A stretch of DNA of 64,000 nt from Gremmenia infestans (GCA_032629725.1 JAFEVB010000014.1:1-64000); one strand, 5' to 3'; shown: positions 24,072-35,200, counted from the stretch's first letter. Translations and numbers: made by a program. Notes: generated by a model not told the origin, from the sequence alone.

Positions 24072-24534
24072 TTATTTGCCGTACCAGGTCTTGTGTCCCA
24101 GAACCATACGAGTCATCATATACATGCACCCTATATTGCATCAGCAAAATTCCCCCAGCTATTTCACCAAATACATACCTGCGAAAGTTCCGGCGAAGAC
24201 AGTGTAGTATGGGTAGAGAAAGTATTTGCTCCTCGAGGACTACAGGTTTATCCTAGTCAGCAACTGGATGTGGACTTGCGGAGGTGAAGACGTACCTGGT
24301 TCCATTGTCGGACATGCTTCTTGCTTCCCTCTTGGAACAGGCGCTGATAGTACGGTACACGGTTTTCGCGGTTAATGAAGCTGTAGGAGAAGTAGTGTTA
24401 GCTCTTCATTCACATCAAGCCAGGCCATTCGGCATTTGGGGAAGGCGTGTTTGCAGGCGGTGCATTGAGGGCCATGATTGATTTGATTTGACTCGTACGC
24501 GGATAGGAGAGGCTTGGATATCTCACCCTGCCAT
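24072..24534 (-). CDS. COX7: Cytochrome c oxidase subunit VIIa (yeast Cox7-like)
   Basis: A 70-residue protein is spread over four exons: 24527-24534 (8 nt, MAG), 24296-24380, 24179-24239 and 24072-24130, with introns of 146, 56 and 48 nt. The product reads MAGFINRENRVPYYQRLFQ..., then HVRQWNQSSRSKYFLYPYY, one transmembrane helix (TVFAGTFAGCMYMMTRMVL) and GHKTWYGK. This matches the short matrix-facing N-terminus, single membrane span and tail of the COX VIIa family in the mitochondrial inner membrane. Every splice site is canonical GT-AG and every join keeps frame, so the call is strong despite the absence of any long ORF. It is divergent from the PPR-like gene 302 bp away. Confidence 0.88.
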
Positions 24535-24836
24535 TGTGTGTTTTGTCTGCGGATTCGGGTTCGAATTGGAGGATTTGTTGTGGTTGTGCAAGATGGTTCG
24601 ATGTTTGGATTGAAGCTCGGATGTTGGAATGAGAAAGGAGCTAGGCCTAGGTCAGCTAAGCCTGTTCCGACCTGAATCTAGTGGGCTGCTGACATAATAC
24701 ACAACTTGGTGATAGCTTCCTGCGGAATTTCCCAGTGGAGGAGGAAACCGATTTTTATATCACTCGGCCGAACGACGACATGCAATGGCGATACATCGTC
24801 TCTTAAGCACCAATTGGTCCCGGGTAGAGCTATATT
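24535..24836. promoter_or_regulatory. Divergent promoter shared by COX7 and the PPR-like gene
   Basis: The 302 bp between the two start codons must serve both directions. Both products are mitochondrial, which makes co-expression plausible. I found no motif that I can name with confidence. Confidence 0.4.
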
Positions 24837-27452
24837 ATGCGCCCAGCTCTACAGAGGCTTCTCTCGAGGCCATCTTCCTTGGAACTCCTCCGTTGCCTTG
24901 TTGGACTTCCAATACCAAATTCTTCGATTCGACGGCAATGCTTCACTCGAGAGCATCGTCACATCCGCAGCCATGCCAGTCTCGGACTGGGGCTTCGAGA
25001 CGAGGAGGGAGTCAGCTCGGAGGGGGTTTATGACAGGAATGTCCCAACGAAACCTCCGCCTTCTCGATCTCCGCAAATATCGAGGGACGATAACGGGATA
25101 GCTACACAACAGCTACCATCTAGGCAGGACAAGTCTGAAGATTCCAGCTGGAAGCTCGAACCACAGTCCTTGTCTATTCAACATGCAGCAGGTTGTCCCC
25201 CCATAAGAAACATCCCACGCCGGTTCCAAGGATATAACTACGGCACTTGGAAGTATCATCAATGGGAATCAGGGCAACTAGAATATGAATCAAGTCTCGA
25301 CCAGCCAAGTAAAGTGCCACGCCTTCTCGATCAGGATCAACATAAAGACGACTTGACCCTTTGGGCTTTTCTCTTGGACTACAGAAAACGGGTACATGGC
25401 TCAGATGGAGTTGCTATGTTCTGGGATGCTTTTCGAACAAGGGGAATTCGAATACCCCCAGACATGCGCCTCACAGATAAGTTATGGTCTACGCTCCTAG
25501 AATTTGGACTCATAAACCATGTCGTCTTGGAACAAATTGTTGAGTACGCCGAACGACTATGGATCTCGGAACGGTCAAAATTCCTCCCACTGCGCTGGGA
25601 ACAGTTATATAGCACCATCGTGCAGCACTTCCTCATCCATGGCCACAATGGCGATGCGCTTCGCTGGCACAATTTATTATCAAAACATGGTCGCCCCAAA
25701 CACAAAGTATTTCGTGCCATTTGCCACCAGGTAGCCAAGTCCAACGGCGATTTACAGGCCCTCAAGATAATCTATGATCAACAAGCACGTCATAATATCT
25801 ATCAAAGTGTTGTCCCTACCCTTTGTCATCGAGAAGATTTTAAATCCGCTCTGCAATGGCACTACATTTGTATGAAGCATTTGGATTTTCCTCTTGCCTT
25901 AAAGGATGTGGAGCCACTACTACGCTTCCTACGTATGTATGACGATAAGAGCGCTCGGCTTGTCACAGAGAGCCTCGCCAATGCCCAGCTGCCATTCGTT
26001 TATGTGCTCCCTCCAGATCCGGAGCAGAAAGTGACACTGTCGCGGGAATTTACCAACATGATCCATGGAGAAATTATGAATGTGCCAGAGAAGTCTTACA
26101 ACGATCCATTGGGAGCTCGGTGGTTCGCTACAACGTGGGTCTCGCTTGATGTTGCTATCAACGCTGTGCACGCCCTCGGCATGCGGGAGATAGGTCCGTT
26201 GTCCTTGCAGGCCATTGCTCGTCGGGAACCCGATCCCATCGATATCACCACTCGTATCTCTCAGCTCAAAAATCTAGGCATCTCGATTGGTAAATCCTTG
26301 TTCTCTAGGGCTATTGATAAATTCTCTCGAAACCGAGAATACAAGTACCTTGAAGGGCTTCTTGCCAGTGATCAGCATCCCGATGAACTTGAAGATGCAA
26401 GGTTGCAGGAAAACCTGCTTTTATCATATGCTCGTGCTAAGGATTGGGATCAATATCAAAGAAATCTAGAGATTCAGGCCCTACGCGGGATATGTCCTAT
26501 CCTTGAAAAGCAGAACATGATGCTGCGAGTTCACGCCGCGATGGGCGATACAGCTGCGGTGATGGAGATATCATCTGGTATGCAACGAGCTGGCATCAAG
26601 ATCAAGAGCAAGACGATGGGGGCAATTCTTCAAAGCATTTTACAGCCCCGCAAAATAGCTCGGCGTCCTATGACGGGACCACCTAGTCAGGATTTGAAAC
26701 TGGCTATTTATATCTTGAAGACCGCTATGATATCGGGAAGTCATGTGCCTTCTACTTTATGGATAGAGATCATTCGAAGACTAGGCATGCAAGGATATTT
26801 TCAAGGTCTGGAAAACATCTCAATCTTCCTTGCCTCTTGGTACGGAAAGAATAATGACTCCTCACGGCCCTCTTACTATCGAGTACCAGAGCAAATTCCA
26901 GCCTCACATCGGCTACATCCGTTAAAGCTTTTGTTTTCATACAATGCCCAAAAAGCAATCGTCAAGTGGGGTTTCATCCATTCCTTAAAGGGGAAGCCCA
27001 GACTGAGGTTCCCCACGAGCCCCCAAAAAGTTCCCGATGTCACTTCTGGTATAGCTTTGTTGAAGAAGCTTCACCATCACGGTGTTCACATCGATGCTGG
27101 CGCAGTCAAGAAAGCGGTCTTAGACCGGCTCGTCACCTATTATGGGCCTCGTCAGTCAAGTAGGCTGCACAATCGCCACGCAAGAAGAAATCTTGGGCTT
27201 CGAGACCCGGAAGGGGCCGTGCAAAGCTTGGAACAGATGGCAAAGCAGGTCGAAGAGGTACTTGGTTCCGATGAGGTACTCGGTGGACAATTCTTCACTA
27301 GGATAAATCTCTTGAAGGTCATCGAAAGTGAAGATGCTAGAACGATCCGTAGGCTGCGAAGGCAACGTGTAATGGGGCTTCGCCGTCAAGAGCTGTATAC
27401 ATCCAGAAACCATCCTTGGGGTCGGTCGGCCCGTTCATACCTTGGTCGGTAG
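24837..27452 (+). CDS. Mitochondrial pentatricopeptide-repeat-like protein
   Basis: A single exon of 871 aa. The N-terminus (MRPALQRLLSRPSSLELLRC) is basic, Ser/Leu-rich and free of acidic residues for about 20 positions, as in a mitochondrial presequence. The body is almost entirely helical, with repeated units of about 35 residues such as WHNLLSKHGRPKHKVFRAIC and the following unit with HREDFKSALQWHYICMKH. This suggests an alpha-solenoid of PPR type, a class that binds organellar RNA in stability, processing or translation. The C-terminus is very basic (RRLRRQRVMGLRRQEL). No exact orthologue is recognised; a TPR-like solenoid remains possible. Confidence 0.6.
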   Translation: MRPALQRLLSRPSSLELLRCLVGLPIPNSSIRRQCFTREHRHIRSHASLGLGLRDEEGVSSEGVYDRNVPTKPPPSRSPQISRDDNGIATQQLPSRQDKSEDSSWKLEPQSLSIQHAAGCPPIRNIPRRFQGYNYGTWKYHQWESGQLEYESSLDQPSKVPRLLDQDQHKDDLTLWAFLLDYRKRVHGSDGVAMFWDAFRTRGIRIPPDMRLTDKLWSTLLEFGLINHVVLEQIVEYAERLWISERSKFLPLRWEQLYSTIVQHFLIHGHNGDALRWHNLLSKHGRPKHKVFRAICHQVAKSNGDLQALKIIYDQQARHNIYQSVVPTLCHREDFKSALQWHYICMKHLDFPLALKDVEPLLRFLRMYDDKSARLVTESLANAQLPFVYVLPPDPEQKVTLSREFTNMIHGEIMNVPEKSYNDPLGARWFATTWVSLDVAINAVHALGMREIGPLSLQAIARREPDPIDITTRISQLKNLGISIGKSLFSRAIDKFSRNREYKYLEGLLASDQHPDELEDARLQENLLLSYARAKDWDQYQRNLEIQALRGICPILEKQNMMLRVHAAMGDTAAVMEISSGMQRAGIKIKSKTMGAILQSILQPRKIARRPMTGPPSQDLKLAIYILKTAMISGSHVPSTLWIEIIRRLGMQGYFQGLENISIFLASWYGKNNDSSRPSYYRVPEQIPASHRLHPLKLLFSYNAQKAIVKWGFIHSLKGKPRLRFPTSPQKVPDVTSGIALLKKLHHHGVHIDAGAVKKAVLDRLVTYYGPRQSSRLHNRHARRNLGLRDPEGAVQSLEQMAKQVEEVLGSDEVLGGQFFTRINLLKVIESEDARTIRRLRRQRVMGLRRQELYTSRNHPWGRSARSYLGR

Positions 27453-27922
27453 AGACTTGAACCGACTCTTGTACAATCCATTGTTTGCACATCGTCTACC
27501 CCAAACACGTTTGGATTTGACCAATTGGCCCCTTTAGAGACCGGAATTCAACTGAAAATGAACCAGGAAGTGTGTTGTGGCATATATAATAAGGAGATCA
27601 AAATGCTGAATTAGGTGTGGATGTGCAAGCTCTGCATAAGCGCTCTCGGAGTTCGGGGACGAAACAACCTCCTTGCTGATAATTGTAAGATCCATATCAA
27701 GACTACTTTGTATAAGATGTCCTTCAAGCGCTTGTCATATGTGTGTGAGATGTGAATCATGGGTGAAAATTATCGAATCATGATTGCGTAGAAGCTCGTT
27801 AGTCACAAGAAAGAGCCCACGACACGAGTAGGATAAAGAGTAAACAGCATTCAAGGCGCCGTTTTTCTGTTGTCGTTGTCAAGCACCACGTCTAAAATCA
27901 TCAATTTACAACGCATTACAGA
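27453..27922. other. Intergenic region
   Basis: 470 bp between two genes on the plus strand. No gene or RNA was recognised; it should contain the PPR-like 3' UTR and the SDR promoter. Confidence 0.4.
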
Positions 27923-28914
27923 ATGGTCTCCCTGCAAACAGTACAGAAATCCAACGCTCACATTGCAGCCCTCCCGCAAGGCCTCGTCGCCCTCTTCATC
28001 GGCGCCACGTCAGGAATCGGCCAAGGCGCCCTACAACATTTTTCTCAGCATGCCTCCTTCTCGCCTATCTACACCATGGTGCGCGTAACATCTGTTGCCT
28101 CCCGTGAGAATTTATTAGCGACTCTCCGTCAATCCAATCCCACAGATACATACACCCTCATCACGGCAGACGTCTCACTCGTTTGCGAGATCGACAAGGT
28201 CGTCAAAGCAATCACGCAAAAGGAGAGCAGAGTCGACATCGTCTTCATGTCCGCAGGGTTCATGGCTTTTGAGGGCCGTCAGAACACGAGCGATGGCCTC
28301 GATCCGTCTATGACCACCTGCTACTACTCGCATTCGCGAGTAGTATATCAGCTGCTTCCCTTGCTCAATAGGGCGGAAAGCCCACGCATTGTTTCGGTGC
28401 TGGCTGTGGGATGGAGGGTCCCCTTAATGAGAGTGACTTCGACTTGCGGGACCCGCCCAACTGGTCCTTCTGGAACTCTTCTGTTCATTCCGCTACCATG
28501 GGTACGCTGGTGCTCGAGCGGTTTGCGCGTCAGAACCCTCGTCCGAGCATTGTGCACTGGTTTCCTGGGCCTGTGGACACGCCGGGCTTGTCTAAGGCGC
28601 GGAGATTCGGGATGTCGCCACCAACGCAGATGACCCAGGAGGAAGCGGGAGAGCGCGGTGTGTTTTTGGCTACGAGTGATCGGTATGCCGTCCAAGGAGG
28701 CCTTGTACCTATGCAAGAGGGGTTTGAGGCTGCGAGGAGGTCGGGCAGGGGAATATATCTGGTTGATCCGCTAGGAGAGAGCACCGATAATGAAAGTTTG
28801 TTGTCTGGCCTGCGGGAACGAGGCGTCGATGAAGCTGTATGGGGTCTTACGGAAAGTGTGTTTGCTGATTACGCTGCTCGGGCTGACGCTAGTAGTTCCA
28901 AGGACGAACTTTGA
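27923..28914 (+). CDS. Short-chain dehydrogenase/reductase-like protein (one-base frame break)
   Basis: The start is MVSLQTVQKSNAHIAALPQG. A Rossmann fold is clear: the nucleotide-binding motif FIGATSGIGQGAL, an acidic ADVS after beta-4 and MSAGFMAFEG (the NAG-type motif). After SPRIVSVLAVG the frame must shift by one at about 28410 to continue MEGPLNESDFDLRDPPNW...HWFPGPVDTPG, which ends at DEL after about 330 residues. The break falls in GTGGG|ATGG, where one extra G would restore it. The usual catalytic YxxxK is replaced by a segment NSSVHSATMGTLVLERFA, as in some fungal SDR-like proteins. It may be a real pseudogene or a sequencing error. Substrate unknown. Confidence 0.65.
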
Positions 28915-29189
28915 GGGTTCGCAAGAGGGCTATCCTCGCTTAAACCCCTTTAAATATAGCCAAGCCTTTAGACTACTTGGGTATCAAAAATTCAGACGGT
29001 ATACCACGTAATAAGTCAAATAATATTTTACTCTATCGAGTGTGCTATTCTCCTACTTCTACATGTATTTAGATTTTTGTTCATCTTACAAGGCTTTCCT
29101 GCTCTATGGTTTATAAGTGATTCTTTGCAAGTCGCGCATTTATCAATCAATTAATTTCTAACTTATAGCCTTGATTTGTTAGCACAATC

Positions 29190-30384
29190 ATGGAAAACCT
29201 CAGACGATGCAAGAAGAATCTGCGGTCTCCGTCTCCGCCGAAGCCCCCCGCACAATGTATTACATGCATATCTAGTGCCTTTCCCACGAATTTGGATAAC
29301 TTTCCTCCTGATATATTAGCGATAATGGGAGAATTTCTCTGCATTGGCGCTCATGACGAAACATATTTGCTGGAAACTGGGTCGACTTTCTTTTTCAAGA
29401 ATTAGTAAAGCCCAGATAATCAATTACACGGAACATGCCCGTGTTGCCACGTCCGGGTGACCACTTCAACGAGAAATGTTATTTCGGCTACTTGAGAAGG
29501 AGTGTCCCGACAAGATCTATTCTTATTATTGTTAAAGGCTTCACGTTCCGGAGTTGAGTGATCCAGAATGACACTTATCAACAGAAGTTCCCGTATGTGC
29601 ATTTTGCGTAGAAATGGACTGCTGCCACAACATATATGGCAAAGGCTGAAGTTATGCTAGACTGTATATGATGTTCAAAACCCATGGAATAGACTGGGGG
29701 CATTCTCTTGAGACGCTTCGAAATATCACAACTGCGCATGAACCCGAATGCACCTATCAACGGTCGGTTCGTTCGACATTTATAGGGGAAGATCTTTATG
29801 TTCAAGTTCAGCATCGCATTCTATTCGCTAAACGTTATAGCCAAGTCCTTCTATTAGGACGTTTATTTCATGGCCTATTTGCTCACTAGCCAGCGATTTC
29901 AGACTGAAACTAAGTGTTAAGTTATCTTATCTTGGCCCACATGGTGAGCTGCAGGATCAAAAGATTTAGTTGTACAAACAAGATAAAGCACGATGATGCT
30001 AGTGTAAACCGTGCAAGGACTTTCCATTGCGTGCTGTGTCTTACGCAACTTAAAATTCAAATGGAAAAAGCGGGAGACAACCAATTGATCATGGCGATCA
30101 CCAACTGGGAATGACTCGGTCCCAGCAAAACTCTATTTGATCTTAGTTTCAGGTATTGGCCAATATTGCAACGTACCGGCAAAAAGGATTGCAGTGTCAG
30201 AAATCCCTTTAAGCGATATTGTAAGGAGTCTGGCTGGAACTTCAAGCATGAATCGATCTATGAGCAGTGGGAATCGTGGGAGCCACCTCTTTCAGATATT
30301 GGGCGGGATCTCTCGCAGAAAAGATTATTAGATAGCTTCCGAAATATCCCGGCCATTACTCATTGCTATCCTTTGCGCTTATGA
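29190..30384 (+). pseudogene. Decayed F-box-like fungal gene
   Basis: An ATG at 29190 opens a short frame with FPPDILAIMGEFLC, resembling the start of an F-box helix pair. From about 29465 a different single frame runs to 30384 and keeps recognisable features of a large fungal F-box-associated family: LLEKECPDKIYSYYC, VCAFCVEMDCC, FHCVLCLTQLKIQM and W..LGPSKTLFDLSFR. That frame is interrupted by at least TAA (after YYC), TGA (after SDPE), TGA (before SYARLYM), TAG (29889) and TGA (before LGPSK). The pattern is a formerly functional gene with several stops and a frameshift, not an intron-rich gene. The family call rests on memory of Cys patterns. Confidence 0.5.
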
Positions 30385-32069
30385 TATCTGAATTCAGGGG
30401 AGAACTCAGCACGTACTTAGGGAAAGAACGGAGCCATATTCTTAACGCCTTGGAGAGGAAAGAGAAATATATTTCTTTAGCTGGATGGAGTTCGGTTGGA
30501 TTTTTGGAAACCCTGTATTCATCATCTCTTCGATCAACGAGGAAAAGGTGTGACTGCACTTTCGTAAGGTTATGGTCGATGGCTTGCGGCATAGTCGCCG
30601 AAGGATTTGCTCCTTGCTCAGAGATGATATTGAAAAATATGATGAAAATGTAGATTATATATAGACCGTGAACCACTTGATCATTATATTATCCATGTTT
30701 AACTAACAGGCCGCAATCTACATAACCCATGCCGAATAGTGAGGCGGACTCGGGAGATAGCATTGGTATGCATTCTAGACGTTAACTTGCTGTAAAATCC
30801 CAAACATAAATCCCGGATCATAAGTTAACGTTTGGAATTGGAAAACGGGAAACGGCGCGAAGCGATGTATTAAATGTACTGACCAGGTGTCAGAATCTAG
30901 TTATGGGTGAGACTTGCATTGATCATGTGAGGGAAAGGTGGGTCCGTGGTTACGCGACGCTCCCCCTTTTCAAACGACCGCTTCGCGTCTGACTTGGTCT
31001 TCACGTCTGCACATGGCCAGTGTAAAATTAGCGTAGATTTATTCTGATGGCGCGGCTGAAAGAGCCGCAAGAAAGCTCTACTGAACCTTGACTCGAAATG
31101 AGGAATTCATGGCGTTAGTGTGCGGCTCTTAATTTACTACTGATCGTTGTCTTCCCCAGATTCGGGGAGCACGTCATGTTACATATTCATATATATCTCT
31201 ATAAGACATCGTTGATTCATGTTCCAGTCGTGGGAGGGAAAAGCCATGAGCAAGCGTCAGATGCAACCTTCTTCGCTCCTGCCATTTCTTCCACCACTAC
31301 ACCGTAGTAAGGTTCAGCTTCCTTACTATAACCTTTCGTCTCTGACCCGCAATAATACTTCACAAATTCATGACATTCATATCTTCAGCGGTGCAACACC
31401 TCAATGGCGTCCTTTGGCCGTGATCCACCTGGGATGATGCGGATGTCAATGCTCAAGCTTGTGGGCAAGGTGTTGAGTCGCGTGCGCTCTATTCCACCAC
31501 CTCTCACTATCCCCATCAAGCTAACCAGACTGTGTACATAGTCAAGCTTCCTCAAGCGTTTCTCTGTCGGAACCTCGCTCGTTTTCGGAATCATAAGTTT
31601 GGTCCTTACTGCTTGTACGGGCTTGAACACAGAACTCGATCCCGCAACGAGGCGCCGTACGTAATATGTTTCAGGTCGGGTGGTCTGTTTTGGCTAACGG
31701 CACAACGCGAAAGAGTTGATAATAGCAACGCTTGCGATAAACTTCATTGCACTATCACTGGCAACGCTGACGAGCTTGGATTGGAGAACACAGAGGACGC
31801 AGGATAGCCAATTTGCGGCGCGGCTGGGAAAGATTGCGCCGAATGTTTATATTACGCAAAGTAGGGATTGGGGTAGGGGTCCGCGGGATGCAGCAGATTT
31901 CGTTTGAGTAAGGAGAATTGTCTACAGGGAGTGTGGCCTTATGCTGATCTGAGTAGGACCTCCGCGGATGGAAAGGATACGAATTGGGTTGAATACTGGT
32001 AGGATGGGTGGGCACGGCACGGTCGATATATAATCCCAGCATCAGTGGAACAATACTAGATTCGTGGTT
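30385..32069. other. 1.7-kb region with no confident gene
   Basis: Short ORFs exist on both strands. On the minus strand 31385-31630 is open without a good start; just upstream an ATG at about 31755 opens MKFIASVAIINSFALC, which looks like a signal peptide but stops at once and cannot be joined by a canonical intron. On the plus strand 30363-30653 is open for 96 codons with no recognised domain. I see no RNA genes or repeats here. Confidence 0.35.
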
Positions 32070-34085
32070 CTACCTCAAACCAAGGACATTCTTTTCCATC
32101 GTCTTTACTCCGTCTCTGACTGCAGGGCAGTAATGCTTCCTCAGCAACTCCCCCTCCCATATGGTTGCTGCAAAAGGATTGCTTCCCTCAACTTCTCCGT
32201 TCAGAGCATCAAACATCCCATCCCCCCTTCTCTCTTCCGTATTCCATAAAGCTGCGATCTTTTTCTCGTGCGTCTTGGTAACCTTTCCCAGCAACCCGAT
32301 CGTTGCAAGGCAAGATTTCTCAGGCAGATGCAGGGAGGAAGTGAGGAGTTGTTTGGTGAAAGCTCCGATCCGCAGAGGTGGGACGGCGCGAGCTCCGAGT
32401 TCAGGAATCAATACTGAAGACAAGGATCGCAGAAGGAGGACAGTGGTGGTTTGGATGTTGATTTTATTGTTAGTCGTAGCAAGAGGAGCTGCAGGGTTAT
32501 TCGGATCCGGAAGATGGAGAGACTTGGCGCTAAGCTCGATATCTGGATTGAGGGCAAGGGCATGCAAGGTCCGGTAGAGATGAGTTACGAAGAAGCTCAA
32601 ATCGAGACTCAGTGTAGCTTGTGCTTTGGCTGCATCTTGGCCTTCCAGAAGAGCGAATGCGGTGATGATGCATAGAAGTGCTTCTCTGGTGAGATTCCTC
32701 GTCGATTCCTCGTCTTCCTCTTCCTCCTCCACATCGTCACCTGTCTCCGCATGGCCGATCAGATCTTTCAGAGCTTCCAAAAGGTCGCCAAAGAAATCCT
32801 GATTAATTAGATGGGCATAACGAGCTAATCCTTCAAGCACGGCACCCATCAAACTCGGAGACCGCATTTTCAAGATCCGGAAATAAGTTACAAAGACAAG
32901 CTTCAAGGTCTCTGCTTGCATCCGATCTCGTTCTTCGTGACTGACAGTTGCATCGGCTTGTACCATCTCCTTTTCAACAGCCTTTCGTTCCTTCAACAAT
33001 TTTCGATCTTTCTTGGTTCGGAAGACTTTCTTTTGCTTCAATTTGGGCCCTTCTTCCTCTCCCCTGGCTGGTTTGTCAACATGATTCGTGGACGCCTTCC
33101 AAGAGAATTCCGACAATAGCCGTAGGTGTAGAAAGGTATTCAACACACTCTCATCAATCCGATACCCTCTCCCCTTCATCATTTTTGTCAAGAGAGAAAC
33201 TGCGTCTAATGACGGCGTTCCATCCTCATCATTCTGAAACAGCGTCTCGATCGTCTCCCTACACTTGACAAAGTCCGCATCCACCTTCCGCGTACTTAGT
33301 TTGCCAACCAATATCTTCAACAGCTCTCCCCGGAAATTGAAATGCGGCACCGACACCAACAGGTTGCATGCGCACGCAATGGCCACACTCCCTAGACTCG
33401 GACCTCCATCTTTCGAGCTCCTCCCTGACTGTGCCAATTTTGCCAGCTCTCGAATATACGATTGGTATCCTCCCACAAGCGCCTGCTCATAAGCTCTTAA
33501 TTTTCTCACTTCCTTGGAAACCTTGGTCTCCATATCCTCTTCTGACAAGGGTCGTATGCGGTATCCGGGAATGACATCCTTGTACACAGCTAATTGTGTC
33601 GCAAGAGCAAGCTTCTTGACGGTTGTATTCTGCGTCTGCCCGATTTGCGCGAGAGCTTTGAACGCAGCGCCGTTCTCTTCGGGGTCTTCGTTCAGCACCA
33701 ATGCAATCTTCGCCAACTCCTCCTTTGCCTCGAGGATTTGCTGGCGGATGGGTACAGTGGGTTTGGCGGATTCCGCTTCAATTTCCTCGTGCTCGTCGTT
33801 GTCCTGCTCTAACCATTCCAAATCACTCTGCTCTTCCTCTTCCGGAGCTTGGACGTGCTCGATTACTCCATCTGCAGTCTTGATCGGTAGCCTCGTGCTC
33901 TCTTTGTCCTTTCTCTTCCCTTTTCGCGGCCGGCATTCGTAGTCTTGCTCGAGGTTCCAGCTCGAGGCTTGCTTGAGGAAGGCATTGGATTTAGGGTCTG
34001 CTTCGACAGTTGACGGGGAAGATTCCTCTCCATCCGATGCTGGAGGAGTCAGCTTTCGCCGTTTAATTGCTGGGACTCTGGCCAT
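32070..34085 (-). CDS. NOC3: Nucleolar complex-associated protein 3 (Noc3)
   Basis: A single exon of 671 aa. The start chosen is the ATG of MARVPAIKRRKL; upstream in-frame codons to 34253 lack similarity to the family. The protein has a basic nuclear-targeting N-terminus, an acidic segment (PEEEEQSDLEWLEQDNDEHEE) and the Noc3 domain (IRQQILEAKEELAKIA... PGYRIRPLSEED). The CBF/Mak21-type region lies in the C-terminal half, before the terminal KHYCPAVRDGVKTME. Length matches yeast Noc3 (663 aa). Noc3 pairs with Noc2 in late nucleolar/nucleoplasmic pre-60S particles and also has a reported role in pre-replication complexes. Divergent from NIP7, another 60S factor. Confidence 0.92.
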   Translation of the reverse strand: MARVPAIKRRKLTPPASDGEESSPSTVEADPKSNAFLKQASSWNLEQDYECRPRKGKRKDKESTRLPIKTADGVIEHVQAPEEEEQSDLEWLEQDNDEHEEIEAESAKPTVPIRQQILEAKEELAKIALVLNEDPEENGAAFKALAQIGQTQNTTVKKLALATQLAVYKDVIPGYRIRPLSEEDMETKVSKEVRKLRAYEQALVGGYQSYIRELAKLAQSGRSSKDGGPSLGSVAIACACNLLVSVPHFNFRGELLKILVGKLSTRKVDADFVKCRETIETLFQNDEDGTPSLDAVSLLTKMMKGRGYRIDESVLNTFLHLRLLSEFSWKASTNHVDKPARGEEEGPKLKQKKVFRTKKDRKLLKERKAVEKEMVQADATVSHEERDRMQAETLKLVFVTYFRILKMRSPSLMGAVLEGLARYAHLINQDFFGDLLEALKDLIGHAETGDDVEEEEEDEESTRNLTREALLCIITAFALLEGQDAAKAQATLSLDLSFFVTHLYRTLHALALNPDIELSAKSLHLPDPNNPAAPLATTNNKINIQTTTVLLLRSLSSVLIPELGARAVPPLRIGAFTKQLLTSSLHLPEKSCLATIGLLGKVTKTHEKKIAALWNTEERRGDGMFDALNGEVEGSNPFAATIWEGELLRKHYCPAVRDGVKTMEKNVLGLR

Positions 34086-34407
34086 TTTTTTTATACATGT
34101 GAATGAGTCGAGGTGGAATTCGTGGATATTTTTTGGGTGGTGTTGAGTTTTCGAAGGCGGTGAGCGGCAGAAAGAAAAAAGTTCGGAAATCTTCCCCGCC
34201 AAAAATGTTAAAATAATCCGGGAGCTCGACCTCGACTTCATCCGCATCACCACATCACCACATCACCACAAGACCAGCTTTTGTGATACGACGAGCACCT
34301 TCAGCTTCGGGTGCCCCAATCATAATTCACCTTAAACTCTACTACCTGTCACGAAGCCTCTCCGGTACTGCGAATAGCCTCGAGCCTGGAACTACCACAC
34401 CGACAAG
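34086..34407. promoter_or_regulatory. Divergent promoter shared by NOC3 and NIP7
   Basis: The 322 bp between the start codons serves two 60S-assembly genes. It contains an A-rich segment (CCAAAAATGTTAAAATAA, about 34198-34215) and a three-copy CATCACCA tandem repeat at 34245-34268 on the NIP7 side. Confidence 0.5.
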
Positions 34408-35200
34408 ATGCGCCCTCTTACAGAACCAGAGACGCAGACATTGTTCGCGAAATTGGCCAATTATACGGGTACCTCGTTGAAGAACCTGATAGCTCCCCTA
34501 GACAATGGTCCAAACGCAGATAGATTTGTGTTCCGGTAAGAACAAGGAGGATTCCCTTTTCCTATAGATGAATGGTAGCTAACGTTTCGCTCTCTACATA
34601 GCCTTCATCAATCTCGTTGCTATTACGTGCGACTTTCTCTGGCGAATTTGGCTGTGTCGGTATCAAGAGACAAGCTGCTGTCGTTGGGAACCTGTCTTGG
34701 CAAGTTTACCAAGAGCGGGAAATTTCGTCTTCATATTACGGCACTTCCAATCCTGGCAGAGCATGCGAGGTATAAGGTCTGGGTCAAGGCAAATGGAGAG
34801 ATGCGTAAGGACAACTGGCTCTTTGATTTTACCCTAACCCCTTCTATCATGTTTCGTCTCATGTGCTCTCCATCCTCCTATAAAGTCCCCAAACTAGAAA
34901 CATAAGCTCCTTCTACTCCCGAAACCTTCTTGAATAAGACATAACTAACTCCCCAGTTATCTAGCGTTCCTCTATGGCGGTCATGTTGTGAAGGCGCATA
35001 TTGGCAGATGGTCTGAGGATTGTCCAGAGCATCAAGGGGTTGTGGTCTATAGCATGAATGATACACCATTGGGTTTTGGAGTTACAGCGAGGAGTACACA
35101 GGAGGCGAGACGGTTGGATCCTACGGGGATTACGTGCTTCAGGCAGGCGGATTGTGGGGAGTATTTGAGGGATGAGGATACTCTGTTTGCTACGAGCTGA
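34408..35200 (+). CDS. NIP7: 60S ribosome subunit biogenesis protein Nip7
   Basis: Three exons: 34408-34535, 34602-34804 and 34965-35200; 188 aa (yeast 181). It starts MRPLTEPETQTLFAKLANY, the usual Nip7 opening, and keeps SLGTCLGKFTKSGKFRLHIT, then KANGEMPFLYGGHVVKAHIG. It ends with the C-terminal PUA domain (PLGFGVTARSTQEARRLDPT...FRQADCGEYLRDEDTLF). The second acceptor is fixed by the MPFLYG join. Nip7 is needed for 27S pre-rRNA processing and 60S assembly in the nucleolus. The second intron is long for this window (160 nt). Confidence 0.94.

Noticed and set aside
31385..31630. 81-codon minus-strand ORF
   Set aside because: No start with context, no homology recognised, and no canonical intron joins it to the signal-like MKFIASVAII upstream.
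34831..34841. ACCCTAACCCC, telomere-like
   Set aside because: A single unit inside a NIP7 intron; not an interstitial telomere array.
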